A stretch of 64,000 bases of DNA from Warburgia ugandensis. Lineage: Eukaryota; Streptophyta; Magnoliopsida; Canellales; Canellaceae. The stretch is from the NCBI GenBank assembly GCA_035236585.1, contig CP141126.1, positions 71,551,779 to 71,615,778 on the forward strand, given 5' to 3'. Positions 1 through 10,486 of this stretch are shown in pieces (position 1 is the first letter of the stretch; every line of letters begins with the position of its first letter). The notes under the pieces are model-generated. The model had not been told where the DNA came from, ran no database searches, and saw nothing but the letters and a program-made list of their open reading frames with translations. The translations under genes and the position numbers were made by a program.

Positions 1-379
1 TTGAATATAGGGCTATTTCCTCCATTAATGGGTTCCCTTTTCCCTTTCGTGATTGGTTTACGTACTTGCTTGCCTGGTACTTTAATAATGTTTGCACTCT
101 CTTTTGTTTAGTGTAAAATCCTGATCCCAGCTGACCCCAGTATCAAAACCTTATTGTTCTAAAGGCATGGCTCTCTTGCATCTTCTTCTACTACTTTTGT
201 AGTGGAAGTCAGTCGTGAATCTTGGTCTAACTTTGTTACCTTAGCTTGGAAAACAGCCTAGGAAACTAGGTCTCCTTCTATCGTGATATTGAGCCAAGCC
301 TGGTACCCCTGATTGTGTTATTGATTCTATTGCCCAAGAACAATCAAACTCTTCATAGCTCTCTTCTTGTAACTAGGTA

Positions 380-449
380 GCTAGGTAGTTAGTTGTTCCT
401 ATCCGACTAGTAGGAATGACAAGAACAAGAACTACTAGCTACCTAGCTA
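380..449. repeat. Imperfect hairpin built from CTAGGTAG motifs
   Basis: Arms of 21 bases at 380-400 and 429-449 are inverted copies of each other with about two mismatches, separated by a 28-base loop. The arms consist of repeated TAGCTAGG-type units. Small hairpins of this kind are common in plant mitochondrial spacers. No function is implied. Confidence 0.6.
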
Positions 450-2112
450 TTGGCTTGATAATGCACTCAAGCATAGATCCATTTTTGTACTAATACAAAT
501 GCGCACTATCAGGAGCATCTTCTTGCGAGTTTGCCTAGATATTAGGAAGTAGGGTCCTATCCTAGAAACCCAGATATACCCATCTTAGTAACGAAGGTAA
601 GTACCTATGAAAAGATTCACTATTTCCCTTTGGGTTCTGTCTTCTTAAGTAGCTTTCCTGTAGTGTTGGCCTAGAGATCCTATTTTTTGGACAACAATAC
701 CCACTTGATTGGACAAAACGAGACCTGGGTTGACATCCATGAGCCAATTCAAGTAAACAACAGGGTTGACCACTCGTGGATAGACTTGGCACCTCAGTGA
801 CTCAGAAATGCACCACCTCTTAGCTTCGCTTGGATGAGCTGACCCTTCTCTTACAATACTGGCATTTCCACTTTTGCTCTTGCATTCCATAATGGGAAGA
901 ACCTCTTCGTCTATTCTCTTCAGGGGATAGCAGCAACCTACAGGTTCGAGAGACCTGTGGAAGAGGAAGAGAAGCATGACTCTCTTATACAATAAGTAGG
1001 GAACAGAGCTACACCCTAGGACAGACTGACTCAAAGAAAAGAATGATCAGGGGAAAGATTGAATCTTGGCAGAGTGACCCACTTTATACCCATCTTGCCT
1101 ATACGGGGCAAAGTCCTCACTTTAGGTTTAGGAAGAAATCCTGACATGGGAGCTAAGCTTGGATCAGAGGTGGGGGGACCTTTACTCTTACTAAATTCTA
1201 TTTCATTTGTGCAACCACTCTAACTTCTATTGAGAGGCCTTTCGGGGAGAGAGCCTTTATTGGGCATATAGAAAGATGTACTCTTCTGTGCCCCGACTAC
1301 GTCCTCTATTTTGTACCAACCTACTAGCAAATCTAGGAGCGGGGGGCTAGGAAAGGGGAAAGTACTGAATAAGACTAACAGATAGGCACACACAATAGAA
1401 AGAATAGAAGGAAACAGGCCTGGTTGTTTCTATGTCCCCAGTTGCATTTGGTAGGCAATCCAAAGGCAACAAATCACCTAATGACTCACTCAATCTAAGT
1501 GGAGTGAGGCCTAGCATCAGAGTTGTGTAACTATGATTAGGTAGAAAGCCTTAGTTAGAGTGACCGGGCTATGAAGTTAGCCCATTTGGGTTTACTTAGG
1601 TTGAGCAGATGATCATGCAGACTATTTTTCATCCTAAAGATCGTCAACTCTTGCTCTCTTCTCTTTGGCAATCAGATAGTGGGTAAGGACAGAGGTTATA
1701 ATAGATTAGATGTTCTACTAGGCTATAGGACTAATAGCGGTAGCTGCAACCTATATATCTGATGTGCTTATCTACTGTAGTTTATGTCCTTCTAAGTACT
1801 GGTATTAAAATCAAAGAAATTCTTAAGAAAAGATGCAGAGAGGAACTCCTAGGGCTCTCTTCTCATAGCTTAGCAAGCTTGTGATCCCATCGTATGAGGG
1901 GACCATGAGAGCAGCGTAACCGCATGAGACTTCTTTTAGGACTTACATGAGTAGACTGACTAGAATCTGTTAAAAAAAAGAGGGGTAATCCAAGGCTGAG
2001 GCTAACTCAGAGCATCATTTGTGCACTGTTCATGTCAACTTAGCAGCTGGAAGCTTGTTAAAAAGGTTTTCTTGTCCTTTTTATTTAGTTAGCATTGATT
2101 GCTAATCAACTA

Positions 2113-2484
2113 AGGCCTTACTCAAATAGAGGCATGAGATTCAGTTTCTTTTGTTCAACTTACTAAGGGAAAGGGAAGACCTTCGATCATGCGTAGGTGG
2201 TATTCATCATTATCATTGGATTGAGAAAGCAACGTCTTTCAATGCCTTGACAAACCTACTAATGAGATAAATGTGAGAGTTGATTATCCCAAATCAGGAA
2301 CTTCCTTTCAAGAAATCAGATTACAAAGTCATTGGTCCAATGAATCAAACACTTGTCAAGATGCTCGGGTGGCGATAACTGAACATAGTTGATAGCCAAA
2401 CCAAATTCATAAAAGGGGTTCTACTCCAATGAAGAGGACTCAACCGATAGAACTTAAACCCACCCCCTTATTTGAGTAAGGCCT
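2113..2484. repeat. 16-bp perfect inverted repeat pair 340 bp apart
   Basis: AGGCCTTACTCAAATA at 2113-2128 recurs as its exact reverse complement at 2469-2484. Small dispersed inverted repeats are typical of plant mitochondrial DNA and mildly support the NUMT reading of this end of the window. Confidence 0.6.
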
Positions 2485-3024
2485 CGCTTAGCAGAAGCAG
2501 AAGGAATCAACAAAGAACGTCACATAACAAGAAGACGCTGCCATGACACTACGCTTAGGATTCCGCCTGGAAATGTAGGGGAGAAGAGCATCCTGTAGCT
2601 TTAAGCATGCTCAGAGCCTCTTAACTCCATCTTGAAAGAAAGGAGAGAGTTGATCAGCCGAAGTAGCAATCTCATACTTTTCCTAAGCAAAGATGGGTCT
2701 CGTAGCTGATCCTTTATTTGGAGAGGACTTAACCAAAGGCATTGAAACCCTTGGTTAAATGAGGAAAAAATCTTTCATCTATTACCTATCTTATTTAGTT
2801 CCAGGTGCAGCCTCGGTGGGTAAGATATGGATGGAAACATGTACATGTAGAAAATTTTGTGAAACTCATAATTGTTGAAACTCACGGATTAGAGAATTTT
2901 GTGAAAGGAAACATGTACATGTAGAAAACATTTTGTTTTCACTTGGACTGAGATAAAGTTCTATAAATACTCATAAAGCTACCTTGGGTGAAATTGGGCT
3001 ATTAACAAATCCCTTTCTTTTTAG

Positions 3025-4156
3025 ATGTCTCACAAAAGAAAGGAAAGAGTTCCTGTGTCATCTAATTTGGTTGATAGTGAAGATTCGAACATAGTGTCTG
3101 AAGGCATACTTGAGGGAGATAAATGGCCTTATAATAAATGGACTAAGGAATAAGAGGACTTTATCCTTGAAACACTCTATGATGAAATCATAGAGGGTAG
3201 GATCGTCACAACGAGGAGTATGCCAAAGGGTGTGGTGATTAAGGAATTGTTGCTTTGCTTCAAAATCTGATTTGGAGTTGATTTGATGATGAACCAGTTG
3301 AATATGAAGATAAGGCTTTCCAAGAGCAAGTCTGTTACACTTGCAAATTTCAAGAATGGAGACTTAGGCTTAGGGTGGGATGTAGAGAGAGATTGCTTCC
3401 TTGCAACTCTGGAGATAATGAATAGCCACTTGTAGGTAATGCGTTATTACAATAGTATAGTACTTAACATCACCTTTATAATTCCCTCACAAATGTTAGT
3501 GTGTCTGCTTAGTCTAATCTGGAAGCTCATTGCTTATTGGCAGAAATTTATGGAACTATGAATACCTGGAGATAGTGTTTGGGGGGAGCAATGCCAATGG
3601 ATAATTTTGCTTTAGGATTAATATTTCTGCAAAAGATGAGGCACTCCGAGACTGGAGCATGTGTGGCAAACAATGTACACAACTATTTGAGGAAGTATAC
3701 AAACTAGACATGTCAAATGTGGATGCTGATGCATTTGACTCACATGTCCCATATTACTAGGGAGAAGTAGAAGGGGATAATGATGGATTGCACCCACAAG
3801 ATCCATCAGAAGACATTCGGCAACCCTGTGTTTGGCCAGCTGCCTCCAACACATCATCTTCTATTCCCTCATCTATGATTATTAACCCATGGCAAGTGAG
3901 GGAAAAAGGGAAAAAAGCTAGTCAGCCCATGTCCTCAACATCTAATCATCCCCACTTAGTAATTGATCCTTCCATTGTATTAAGGCTAGAAAGACTAGTG
4001 GGTTTGGACAGCATGGCATGGATGACTGCAATTGATAGTTTGGAGGGTCTGACTAAGTTAGACAGAGTTAAGGAGTATACTATTTTGCAAAAAGTAGACC
4101 TAGGCTTTAGGACTTTTTTACTAGTTGGCCTTAGGAGAGACAACTACTATATGTGA
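3025..4156 (+). pseudogene. PIF/Harbinger ORF1, Myb/SANT-like DNA-binding protein (broken)
   Basis: In the family, ORF1 is the Myb/SANT-like partner that helps the transposase bind element ends and enter the nucleus. From the ATG at 3025 the frame reads a basic start (MSHKRKE), then a Myb_DNA-bind_3-type domain: WTKE, a helix with FILETLYDEI at about 3160-3190, and the hallmark LGWDVERD at about 3370-3395. Stops interrupt it after WTKE and again at about 3270. A stretch that looks like an intron, with an acceptor near 3620, leads to a second part (about 3620-4156) starting AKDEALRDW, with one in-frame TAG at 3758-3760. The final segment has the acidic and helical LEGL-type tail seen in this family and ends at TGA 4154-4156. 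The gene is dead but clearly related. Confidence 0.65.
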
Positions 4157-4779
4157 AGATGCATTTGTAAGAGAGTGCACTGTTTGAGAGACCTATCTAG
4201 TTTGATTACAATCACTTTGTGGGTTTTGTTGTTTGAAACTTTGATGTGTGTTTCTATATTGGACCATCGATATTAATTACTTGTATTGATGGACGTATTT
4301 TAAGACCATGTAATAGATCTCGTTAGTCGAGGCACTTTAGTAAGTGTCTTATTTTAGGTTGTTTGTTTGCGATACTCTTGTATTTCTAGCATATGCTTCA
4401 ATATATGATTTTCTATGTTGAATTTTTATGCTTGGAAATGTTGATTATCAAGTGTAACTTATCACATGCATGACCTGTGAAATGCTTGAAAAATGTAGGA
4501 GACTCTATTGAAAATTCATTAAAAAGAAAGCAAATGTTGTTGTTATCTATGTTTGTAGCTATTGCACAAATGTTGTTCTCTACCCATCATTGTTTTCATC
4601 TACATCAATGAAAGGCAATGGCCCATGGGATTCCACAAAGCATTGCATTCAATGATGAAGTGATTCATGAAGTGTAGCATGTGGTGAGCATGACTGCATC
4701 ATTGATACTTGCACAAATTAGGCAACATGAGGAGGAGGATGGTGCACTACATATGCACAGGGCCCGACCTATGCATGTA

Positions 4780-4795
4780 AAAAAAAAAAAAAAAC
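4780..4795. repeat. Poly(A) run between the two transposon genes
   Basis: An uninterrupted run of about 15 A residues lies just upstream of the transposase frame. It is a simple homopolymer. No retroposed 3' end could be tied to it. Confidence 0.7.
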
Positions 4796-4910
4796 TCAAG
4801 GTTACATGGAATTTCGTTAAGTTTATGAAGAAGCTGGGACAAGATTTCAAAAATTATACAGAATTCATCAGTTCTAGTTTGATAAATTAGTTAGTATTTT
4901 TCAAAATGAT

Positions 4911-5935
4911 GGCCTCTTATTTGCAAGCCGTTGGGTGACAGTAGAGGAGATAGTGGCAACATTCCTAATGATTGTCGATCAGGACTTGAGGTACGAACCT
5001 GCAGTGAAGGATCTTTTCAGATCCACTTATACCATTAGTACTAACTTTCACAAGGTCTTTCATGAATTGTTGCTATTGTACAGTGGCCTCATGGCTCCTC
5101 ATGCAACTGAAGACCACCCAGAGATTACAAATAACTATTAGAGAGACAACCACTTCACAGTACCTTCATTTGTCTTTTCATCTTTAATGCAACACTTTTG
5201 GATGTTGTACACTTAACATTCACTTTGTCATATCATTAGCAGGGTTGCATTGGAGCTACTGATGGGGCGTTGATCCCATCTAAAGTTTTTGGTGTGGGTC
5301 CTCGTGAATTGACAAGGTGGCGTAATAGGAAAGGTTTCATTGCACAGAATCTTCTTGCATGTTGTAATTTTGACATGCAATTCACCTATGTGTTGATTGG
5401 CTTTGAGGGAGCTGCACATGACTCCACTATAATGAAAGAAGATCTTATGAGAGAAGGAGCATGGTTGAAAATTCCTGAGGGCAAATAAATTATGTTAATA
5501 TTTGGTCTTTAATAGGTTCTATCTTAATAGTTCATCGTAATAACTGACGTGGTTATGGTGCAGGGAAGTACTACCTAGTTGACGAGGGTTATGCAAATAG
5601 ACAATAGTTTCTTATGCCTTATAGAAAGACTAGGTATCACCTGAAGGAGTTTGGCCAGATTTCTAATTCTCAAGTCTGTGCCTCTCTTTCCTCTTAGTAC
5701 ATAGATTAATCTTGTGAAAGCATTATGTGCACTCCATAATTTTATGCAGCAAGGACGCATTGACGACACGTGACTAGTAGAGGAGATGGGGGAGAATCCT
5801 AATTCTCAATGCGACAATGATAATGACAATGTACTATTGAGTAGTGATTCAAAAGATGAAGTTGTCACGGTTGTAGACTTGGAAAGGGTGAATGCAGGAA
5901 TTCAAGTGCTGTGTGGGGATGAGATGGAGATGTGA
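4911..5935 (+). pseudogene. PIF/Harbinger (HARBI1-like) transposase, catalytic Glu block missing
   Basis: The frame opens with a typical N-terminal helix region (VTVEEIVATFL at about 4935). A stop at 5139 and an apparent intron with a CAG acceptor at about 5242 follow, then the DDE_4 core: GCIGATDG with the first Asp at 5261-5263, RNRKGFIAQN, FTYVLIGFEG, and the second Asp in AHDS at 5420-5422. A second intron-like stretch separates this from KYYLVDEGYA (Asp codon 5581-5583) and RYHLKEFG. There the sequence jumps, with a frame change at 5653-5657, straight to RFLILKSV and CALHNFM. The block between these motifs, which in relatives carries the ERxFG/GVLKRR motif with the catalytic Glu, is absent. 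In-frame stops occur at about 5605 and 5705. The enzyme cannot be active. Confidence 0.75.
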
Positions 5936-6237
5936 GGTTTGCAAGTAGCCCTAATGAGTGAAGATAATTCATAGAGCATGCAATTACGCCCTACCCAAGA
6001 GTTTGCTTGATGAGATGCTGCTCCTTGGCGTGCTTCCATTGCATAAAAAATTTGTTTCGATTATGTTCATAGAAACAACCAGTAATTATGCGTTCATGAG
6101 AAGGAACAAGTCATTGCAATATATCTCTTAAAAAATATTTAATTACTTTGTTACGAAATGTCAAATGATGACTGCTTCTGTTAATTGTGTGTTTTACTCT
6201 CATAGTAAAATATCCTTCATGTTGTCTACTTACAGGA

Positions 6238-6633
6238 ATGGAGCAAAACCCTCATCCCTTGTGTGCATGTGGTCGAGGGCCTATGCTACTGCTCCAGGTG
6301 CATTCCAAGCCCAATCATGGCAAGTGGTATTTTCATTGCCCTACCAACGAACAACATAGGGGATGGTTCATCTGGCTTGATGAGTACATGTCGGTTGAGC
6401 TACCACCCTTACCACCATTTGGGACTACAATGCGCTAGAGAGAACAGTTGGATGCTCTAAGGTTCGATCCAAATGTGGTGCCAAAGACCGTTGATGTATT
6501 ACAAGATGGAGGGAAAGACCATGTCTCCCTCTTATTTAATGCCCCCTCCTCATCCTTTAATGTAGTAGCATATGTCGTTGGTGGACTTCTACTTGTAATT
6601 ATCATGCTTATGATTGTGCCTTTGTTTATGTAA
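6238..6633 (+). pseudogene. GRF zinc-finger protein with C-terminal membrane segment (one stop)
   Basis: From ATG 6238 the frame encodes a GRF-type zinc finger: CACGRGPMLL, then GKWYFHCP, then WFIWLDE. GRF fingers bind single-stranded DNA in proteins such as NEIL3 and TOP3A. The expected fourth Cys before the WF motif is absent, and a His sits nearby instead. One in-frame TAG at 6436-6438 splits the frame. It continues in the same phase at 6448 through an amphipathic linker to a hydrophobic segment of about 22 residues (VVAYVVGGLLL and onward) that ends the protein, a plausible membrane anchor. A CAG acceptor-like site lies just before the ATG. Short GRF-finger frames near plant DNA transposons are known. 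Whether this one belongs to the Harbinger copy or is a separate fragment is not settled. Confidence 0.6.
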
Positions 6634-6640
6634 AACTTAT

Positions 6641-9600
6641 CTTCTAACTTTCGTGCAATTACTTTTGCTTTTAGTCATCTACCTTCTAATTATGATTTGT
6701 TTCTCTCACTACCATCTAATGGATTTGATTTGCAACTATGTTTACATATGGTAATGTTTCTATCTCATAGAACATATTTGTGTTTGTGTTACCATATGAA
6801 TATTGATTGGTGCTCTTCTATGAACTTCATATCGGGGTCTTTGACATGGCTGAGAGAGGAAGTTGAATCCAAGTAAGTGGTACTATCTTTCTTGTTCTCA
6901 TTCAAGTTTCTATTATTTGTTTCACTTTATTTCTTTGGAGCTAATGGATCCTTATTGTATTTATTTAGTTTTGCTGAGTTCTCTGTGATTATGCTCATTT
7001 AACGGCATATGTTTGGAATTTTCTAATGAAGAGGCACACTATTTTCTATATCTTAGATATTGTTCTTGCAGATTCAAGATAGGACTTCAGTTTGCCAACT
7101 TACAAATGGTAGAAGTGCCACAACCTAATTGATGCATTCCTTGCCCATGAAATCATTCAACCCTGATGTGCTATGTGTTGGAGATAGTTGTGGTGTATGA
7201 CATATATGGTTGGAACAGGCGAAGTTGATTGTTTATTTGTCTCTTTGGTTTAGGCATGAATAGAACAAGTCATGCTTTATCTTCCTCAAAGGTTGAAACC
7301 AAGTTGAAGCATATAGTCTTCTAAAACCAAATTGGAGCATATAGTCTGCTTATTCCTACTTTCAAAAGCTATACTATGGTTTTAGGGCCTCATTTTCTAA
7401 TTTGATCTTTAATTCTGAATGAGGGTCAAAGTACCAATCCAATGTCTTTGCTAATAATATTGATACTGGTGTGATCTTTAAGTACTTGCTTTCTCTTCTT
7501 TGTGGTAGATGGAGTGAAGACTGGAGCTGAGCCTAGTTTAGTCAATACGTGAATCTTGTATAAATGAATGCCAAAAAACCTATATCAGGGTTCCTCAAAT
7601 AGATAAATTGATTTTACTACCACTATCTCTGTCTCTCTCAAGCTTGACCTTGATTTTCCAGGTGTGAGAATCTCGATTCTTCTTTTTGCTTCTAGTTGGA
7701 AAATGTTCATCTCTATAGACATTTTTAATGGCATGCTGGTTTTACCACTCTTTATTTCCAAATTTGTTTACGTGTATTCACCTGTTATACCAATTTGATG
7801 TTCTTAGATTCTAACTACATCTTTTCTAGTTTTTTTCTTATCTTCCACTACTTCTGATATACACTTTGTCTGGATAGATAAAGAATAGACCCTACCTAGC
7901 ATGCTAATATCTTTCAGCTGGTAGAAGAGAACTTTATATATAAGAATATGATATCAATGGGTGCTACTTATTTCTTAATACAAAGAAAATTTCATTGAGA
8001 TGGTAAATTTCTTAAGAGATGTTTTTTCTTTGGATGTAGAGTATACTACTTATGTTTCATGTGTGCTTACATTCCTTTAGGTTCACTATTGATGCACTTG
8101 GAAGATGGGAATGGAGTGGTGTTTCTTCCTTACTATGATATGCTTTAGAAGTGAAATGTGAGTTTGTGTCCAAGTGGGTTGTTGACTATAGGATGCACTT
8201 GGGCTCTATTGGCACCGATGCTTTATTCCTGCATTCAGAAGTCTTCCTAGGAGCAATGCATGGGTAGACGTGGTAGACAATAGTGATTAGTATTATACAA
8301 GGCATCTATTGCATTGTGGGGCTTCATCATTTCGAAAAGAGAACTGTGAGCTATGTAAAGATTATGTTACACCATACCATTCATGCAAATTTATGTTACA
8401 TCATGCAAATTTTTTGTATTATGGATTACTGTTGGATATTATATTTTCATGAAGTACGTGGACTTCTCAAGCTGCAAGTAGTTCACGAATAGGTATTTCA
8501 TTGATTGTATTTGCTGGAATGTCAATAAACTCAAATGCGATTGCTCTTAACTCATCTCCTTTTCTAACAGCACCTCCACCAGCTTGTCAATGGCTTCTCA
8601 GTTATTCCTTTTGTGGGTCTTTGCAATTTCATGTGCATTGTCTATAATTGCCTTTATTGATTTATCAATATCTTCTACAAGCTTTTCTAACATGGAATTC
8701 CTTGCTAGCATCCTCAGTATGGCATCATTGCTTTGTAGTGCTGAATCTATCAATGCCCATGGCCCAATCTCAGACATGTTGTATATGGTTACATCTACCA
8801 AGCCATAAAATAATAAAAAAGAACTTGTTACTGAGTGTACTGATAAAGAACAAAATCTTATATAACAAATAGAGCACCATGTCTTTCTCCCTAACATTTG
8901 AGTTTAAAAATGAAAATAATTGGTATGGACTAAGTTTTCTCCATTTTAAATATGCAATTTGTGTGGTTGATACTATTCTTTTCCACCTTTGCTATTCTAT
9001 AAATTAAGGAAAAGAGTGTAAATCTAGCTATTTTTCACAGCATGATATGATTGGTAGTAAAGTATATAGAAGATTTCGCGTGCCTATTCAATATCACTTA
9101 ATGCAGAGTATATAGAAGATCTCTAACATAGTAGGTAAAGCCTATTCTAACTTTCTTGTTCCATTGTCTTCACAGAGTTGAAAGGAGATTGTAAATGACA
9201 TGGGTTGTTAAGTCAAAACATAGTCAAAAGAACTTAGATTCCTTTCAGTTCTGGAGCTACAAATTTTGTCCATTGAAGCTAGTGTTGTCTACGGTATACT
9301 TTTCCATGTAATAGACAAGTAGAGAAACTTCTGCAAAGGTGGCCATGAACATAAATTTCCAAATTTTAAATATTAAAATAAATTATGGAAACATTTTTGT
9401 CTTTTGTCTAAACAACACCTTCCATTTGTGTCTAAGTTGCAAATGATATTAGAGCATAATCTTTTACTTGTTTGTCAAACCTTCTTGGTCGAAGAAGAAC
9501 TTGGTTAAGTACTCTAGGCCTATTAGTGGCAGCAATAACAGTTACTCCATTACAAAAGGCAAATACTTCCATATTGTTAACTAGTTCAGACTTTGTTCCC

Positions 9601-10247
9601 TCTCATCATTTCCACCTCCAATCCTCGTTGTATGTGGAAAAGCTACTCTTGAGTTCTACCCTGGCAGTAATAGAACTTCACAAAAGGTAAGGGAAAGCCC
9701 AGATAGCAAGACGGTTAAGATGAATGGCCCAAATCAATGAAGAAACTAGGCTCCTCATGTACTTTTACCGTAAAATCCCTTGGCCTTGGGAATATCATGG
9801 CATAGATGAATAGCTTTAGATGAATGGCTGAGATCATTGATGAATATCAAAGTGCTTGTTGACATCATGGCATATGTCAGAAATGCATCTTATTTAACTA
9901 TGATATCTGAGAGGCATATGTTTCTCATATCTGAGGCATATCTCAGATATCATCAAAAATATCACTAGAGAATCGCCAGAGATTTCACAGAACAAATATC
10001 ACATATCTCAGATATCATACAAGATATCACAAAACATATGACACATATCTCAGATATCACACAAGATATGATCGGAGATATCACAAAAGATGTGCCAACA
10101 AAATGCCAAACATGTGCCATTAAATAAACCCCCCTTAGTCGCTCCTTATTTTGTATCTTTTTTTGAGTAGGAATGAATGGTATTTAGTAGGTTACAGTAG
10201 CTACAATAGTGGAAATTGTAAGCTTGTTAGGATGGGAATAGTAAACT
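6641..10247. other. AT-rich spacer, no gene recognised
   Basis: No convincing reading frame was found. A 99-codon minus-strand frame (8598-8897) has a helical acidic stretch (LEKLVEDIDKSIKAI) that resembles the coiled tails of transposon ORF1 proteins, but the signal is too weak to name. Part of this region may be the 3' flank of the Harbinger copy. The last 350 bp hold ATATC-rich tandem repeats. Confidence 0.5.
9899..10092. repeat. Degenerate tandem repeats of a CATATCTCAGATATCAC-type unit
   Basis: The words ATATCTCAGATATCA and AGATATCACA recur at least six times with slipped spacing, so the stretch is both directly repeated and locally palindromic (GATATC cores). It is likely a local slippage array. 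No match to a known satellite is claimed. Confidence 0.65.
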
Positions 10248-10445
10248 AATTTTCTTTTTCCATTCTTAGGCAATGGAAGGGTGAGAATAGTAAATTGAAC
10301 TTAGACATTAATTTTGGGTCTCTTTACATTAAGTCTGGTGTAAGTTTCCTATTTCTCTATTTGCATAAATTGGAAAATAAAAAATAAGGAGTTTAGTCAT
10401 TAGGTGATATAATATGGATACCTGGGTTTATGTATAGGTCCTGTT
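10248..10445 (+). repeat. Dispersed repeat copy 1 (partner at 59168-59365)
   Basis: About 200 bp, from ATTTTCTTTTTCCATTCTTA to TGTATAGGTC, align by eye with 59168-59365 at about 80 percent, with matching order and orientation. Sequence on either side of the two copies does not match. The Athila-like element landed 41 bp downstream. The repeat carries no frame and its family is unknown. Confidence 0.65.
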
Positions 10446-10481
10446 CCATATTACATCTATGTGGATGCCAAACTAGCCATA

Positions 10482-10486
10482 CAAGT
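10482..10486. other. Target-site duplication CAAGT, left copy
   Basis: CAAGT directly precedes the TG start of the 5' LTR and recurs at 22958-22962 directly after the CA end of the 3' LTR. This is the 5-bp duplication made by a Ty3/gypsy integrase. Confidence 0.9.

Larger units (their letters stand above)
1..2815. other. Probable mitochondrial-DNA insertion (NUMT), non-coding
   Basis: This stretch is visibly less AT-rich than the rest of the window and lacks its long A/T runs and LTR motifs. It has the patchy purine/pyrimidine style of plant mitochondrial intergenic DNA, with many small inverted repeats (for example 380-449 and 2113-2128 with 2469-2484). The longest frames, such as the 129-codon minus-strand frame at 645-1034, match nothing I recognise. 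The style changes to AT-rich nuclear DNA at about 2815-2825. The left end lies outside the window. No mitochondrial gene or tRNA was identified, so the assignment rests on composition and texture alone. An unrelated low-copy nuclear spacer is the alternative. Confidence 0.45.
2820..6640 (+). mobile_element. Decayed PIF/Harbinger DNA transposon
   Basis: Two reading frames typical of plant PIF/Harbinger elements lie in the same orientation: a Myb/SANT-like ORF1 (3025-4156) and a DDE_4/HARBI1-type transposase ORF2 (about 4911-5935). A small GRF zinc-finger frame follows at 6238-6633. All contain stops or frame changes, so the copy is inactive. A direct repeat of about 20 bp containing ACATGTACATGTAGAAAA lies upstream, near 2835 and 2907, and may belong to the element's 5' region. 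I found no convincing terminal inverted repeats or 3-bp target duplication, so both ends are guesses. It abuts the mitochondrial-like DNA directly. Confidence 0.7.

Noticed and set aside
930-990. tRNA-like GGTTCGAG word in the mitochondrial-like region
   Set aside because: No acceptor or anticodon stem could be formed around it.
645-1034. 129-codon minus-strand frame in the mitochondrial-like region
   Set aside because: No recognisable motif, and it overlaps another frame. Chance frames of this size are expected in less AT-rich DNA.
8598-8897. 99-codon minus-strand frame with helical acidic stretch
   Set aside because: Some resemblance to coiled ORF1 tails, but no domain, no supporting neighbours and no clear start context.
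9899-10092. CRISPR-like array
   Set aside because: Units are degenerate and run into each other without spacers. The setting is a plant nuclear genome.
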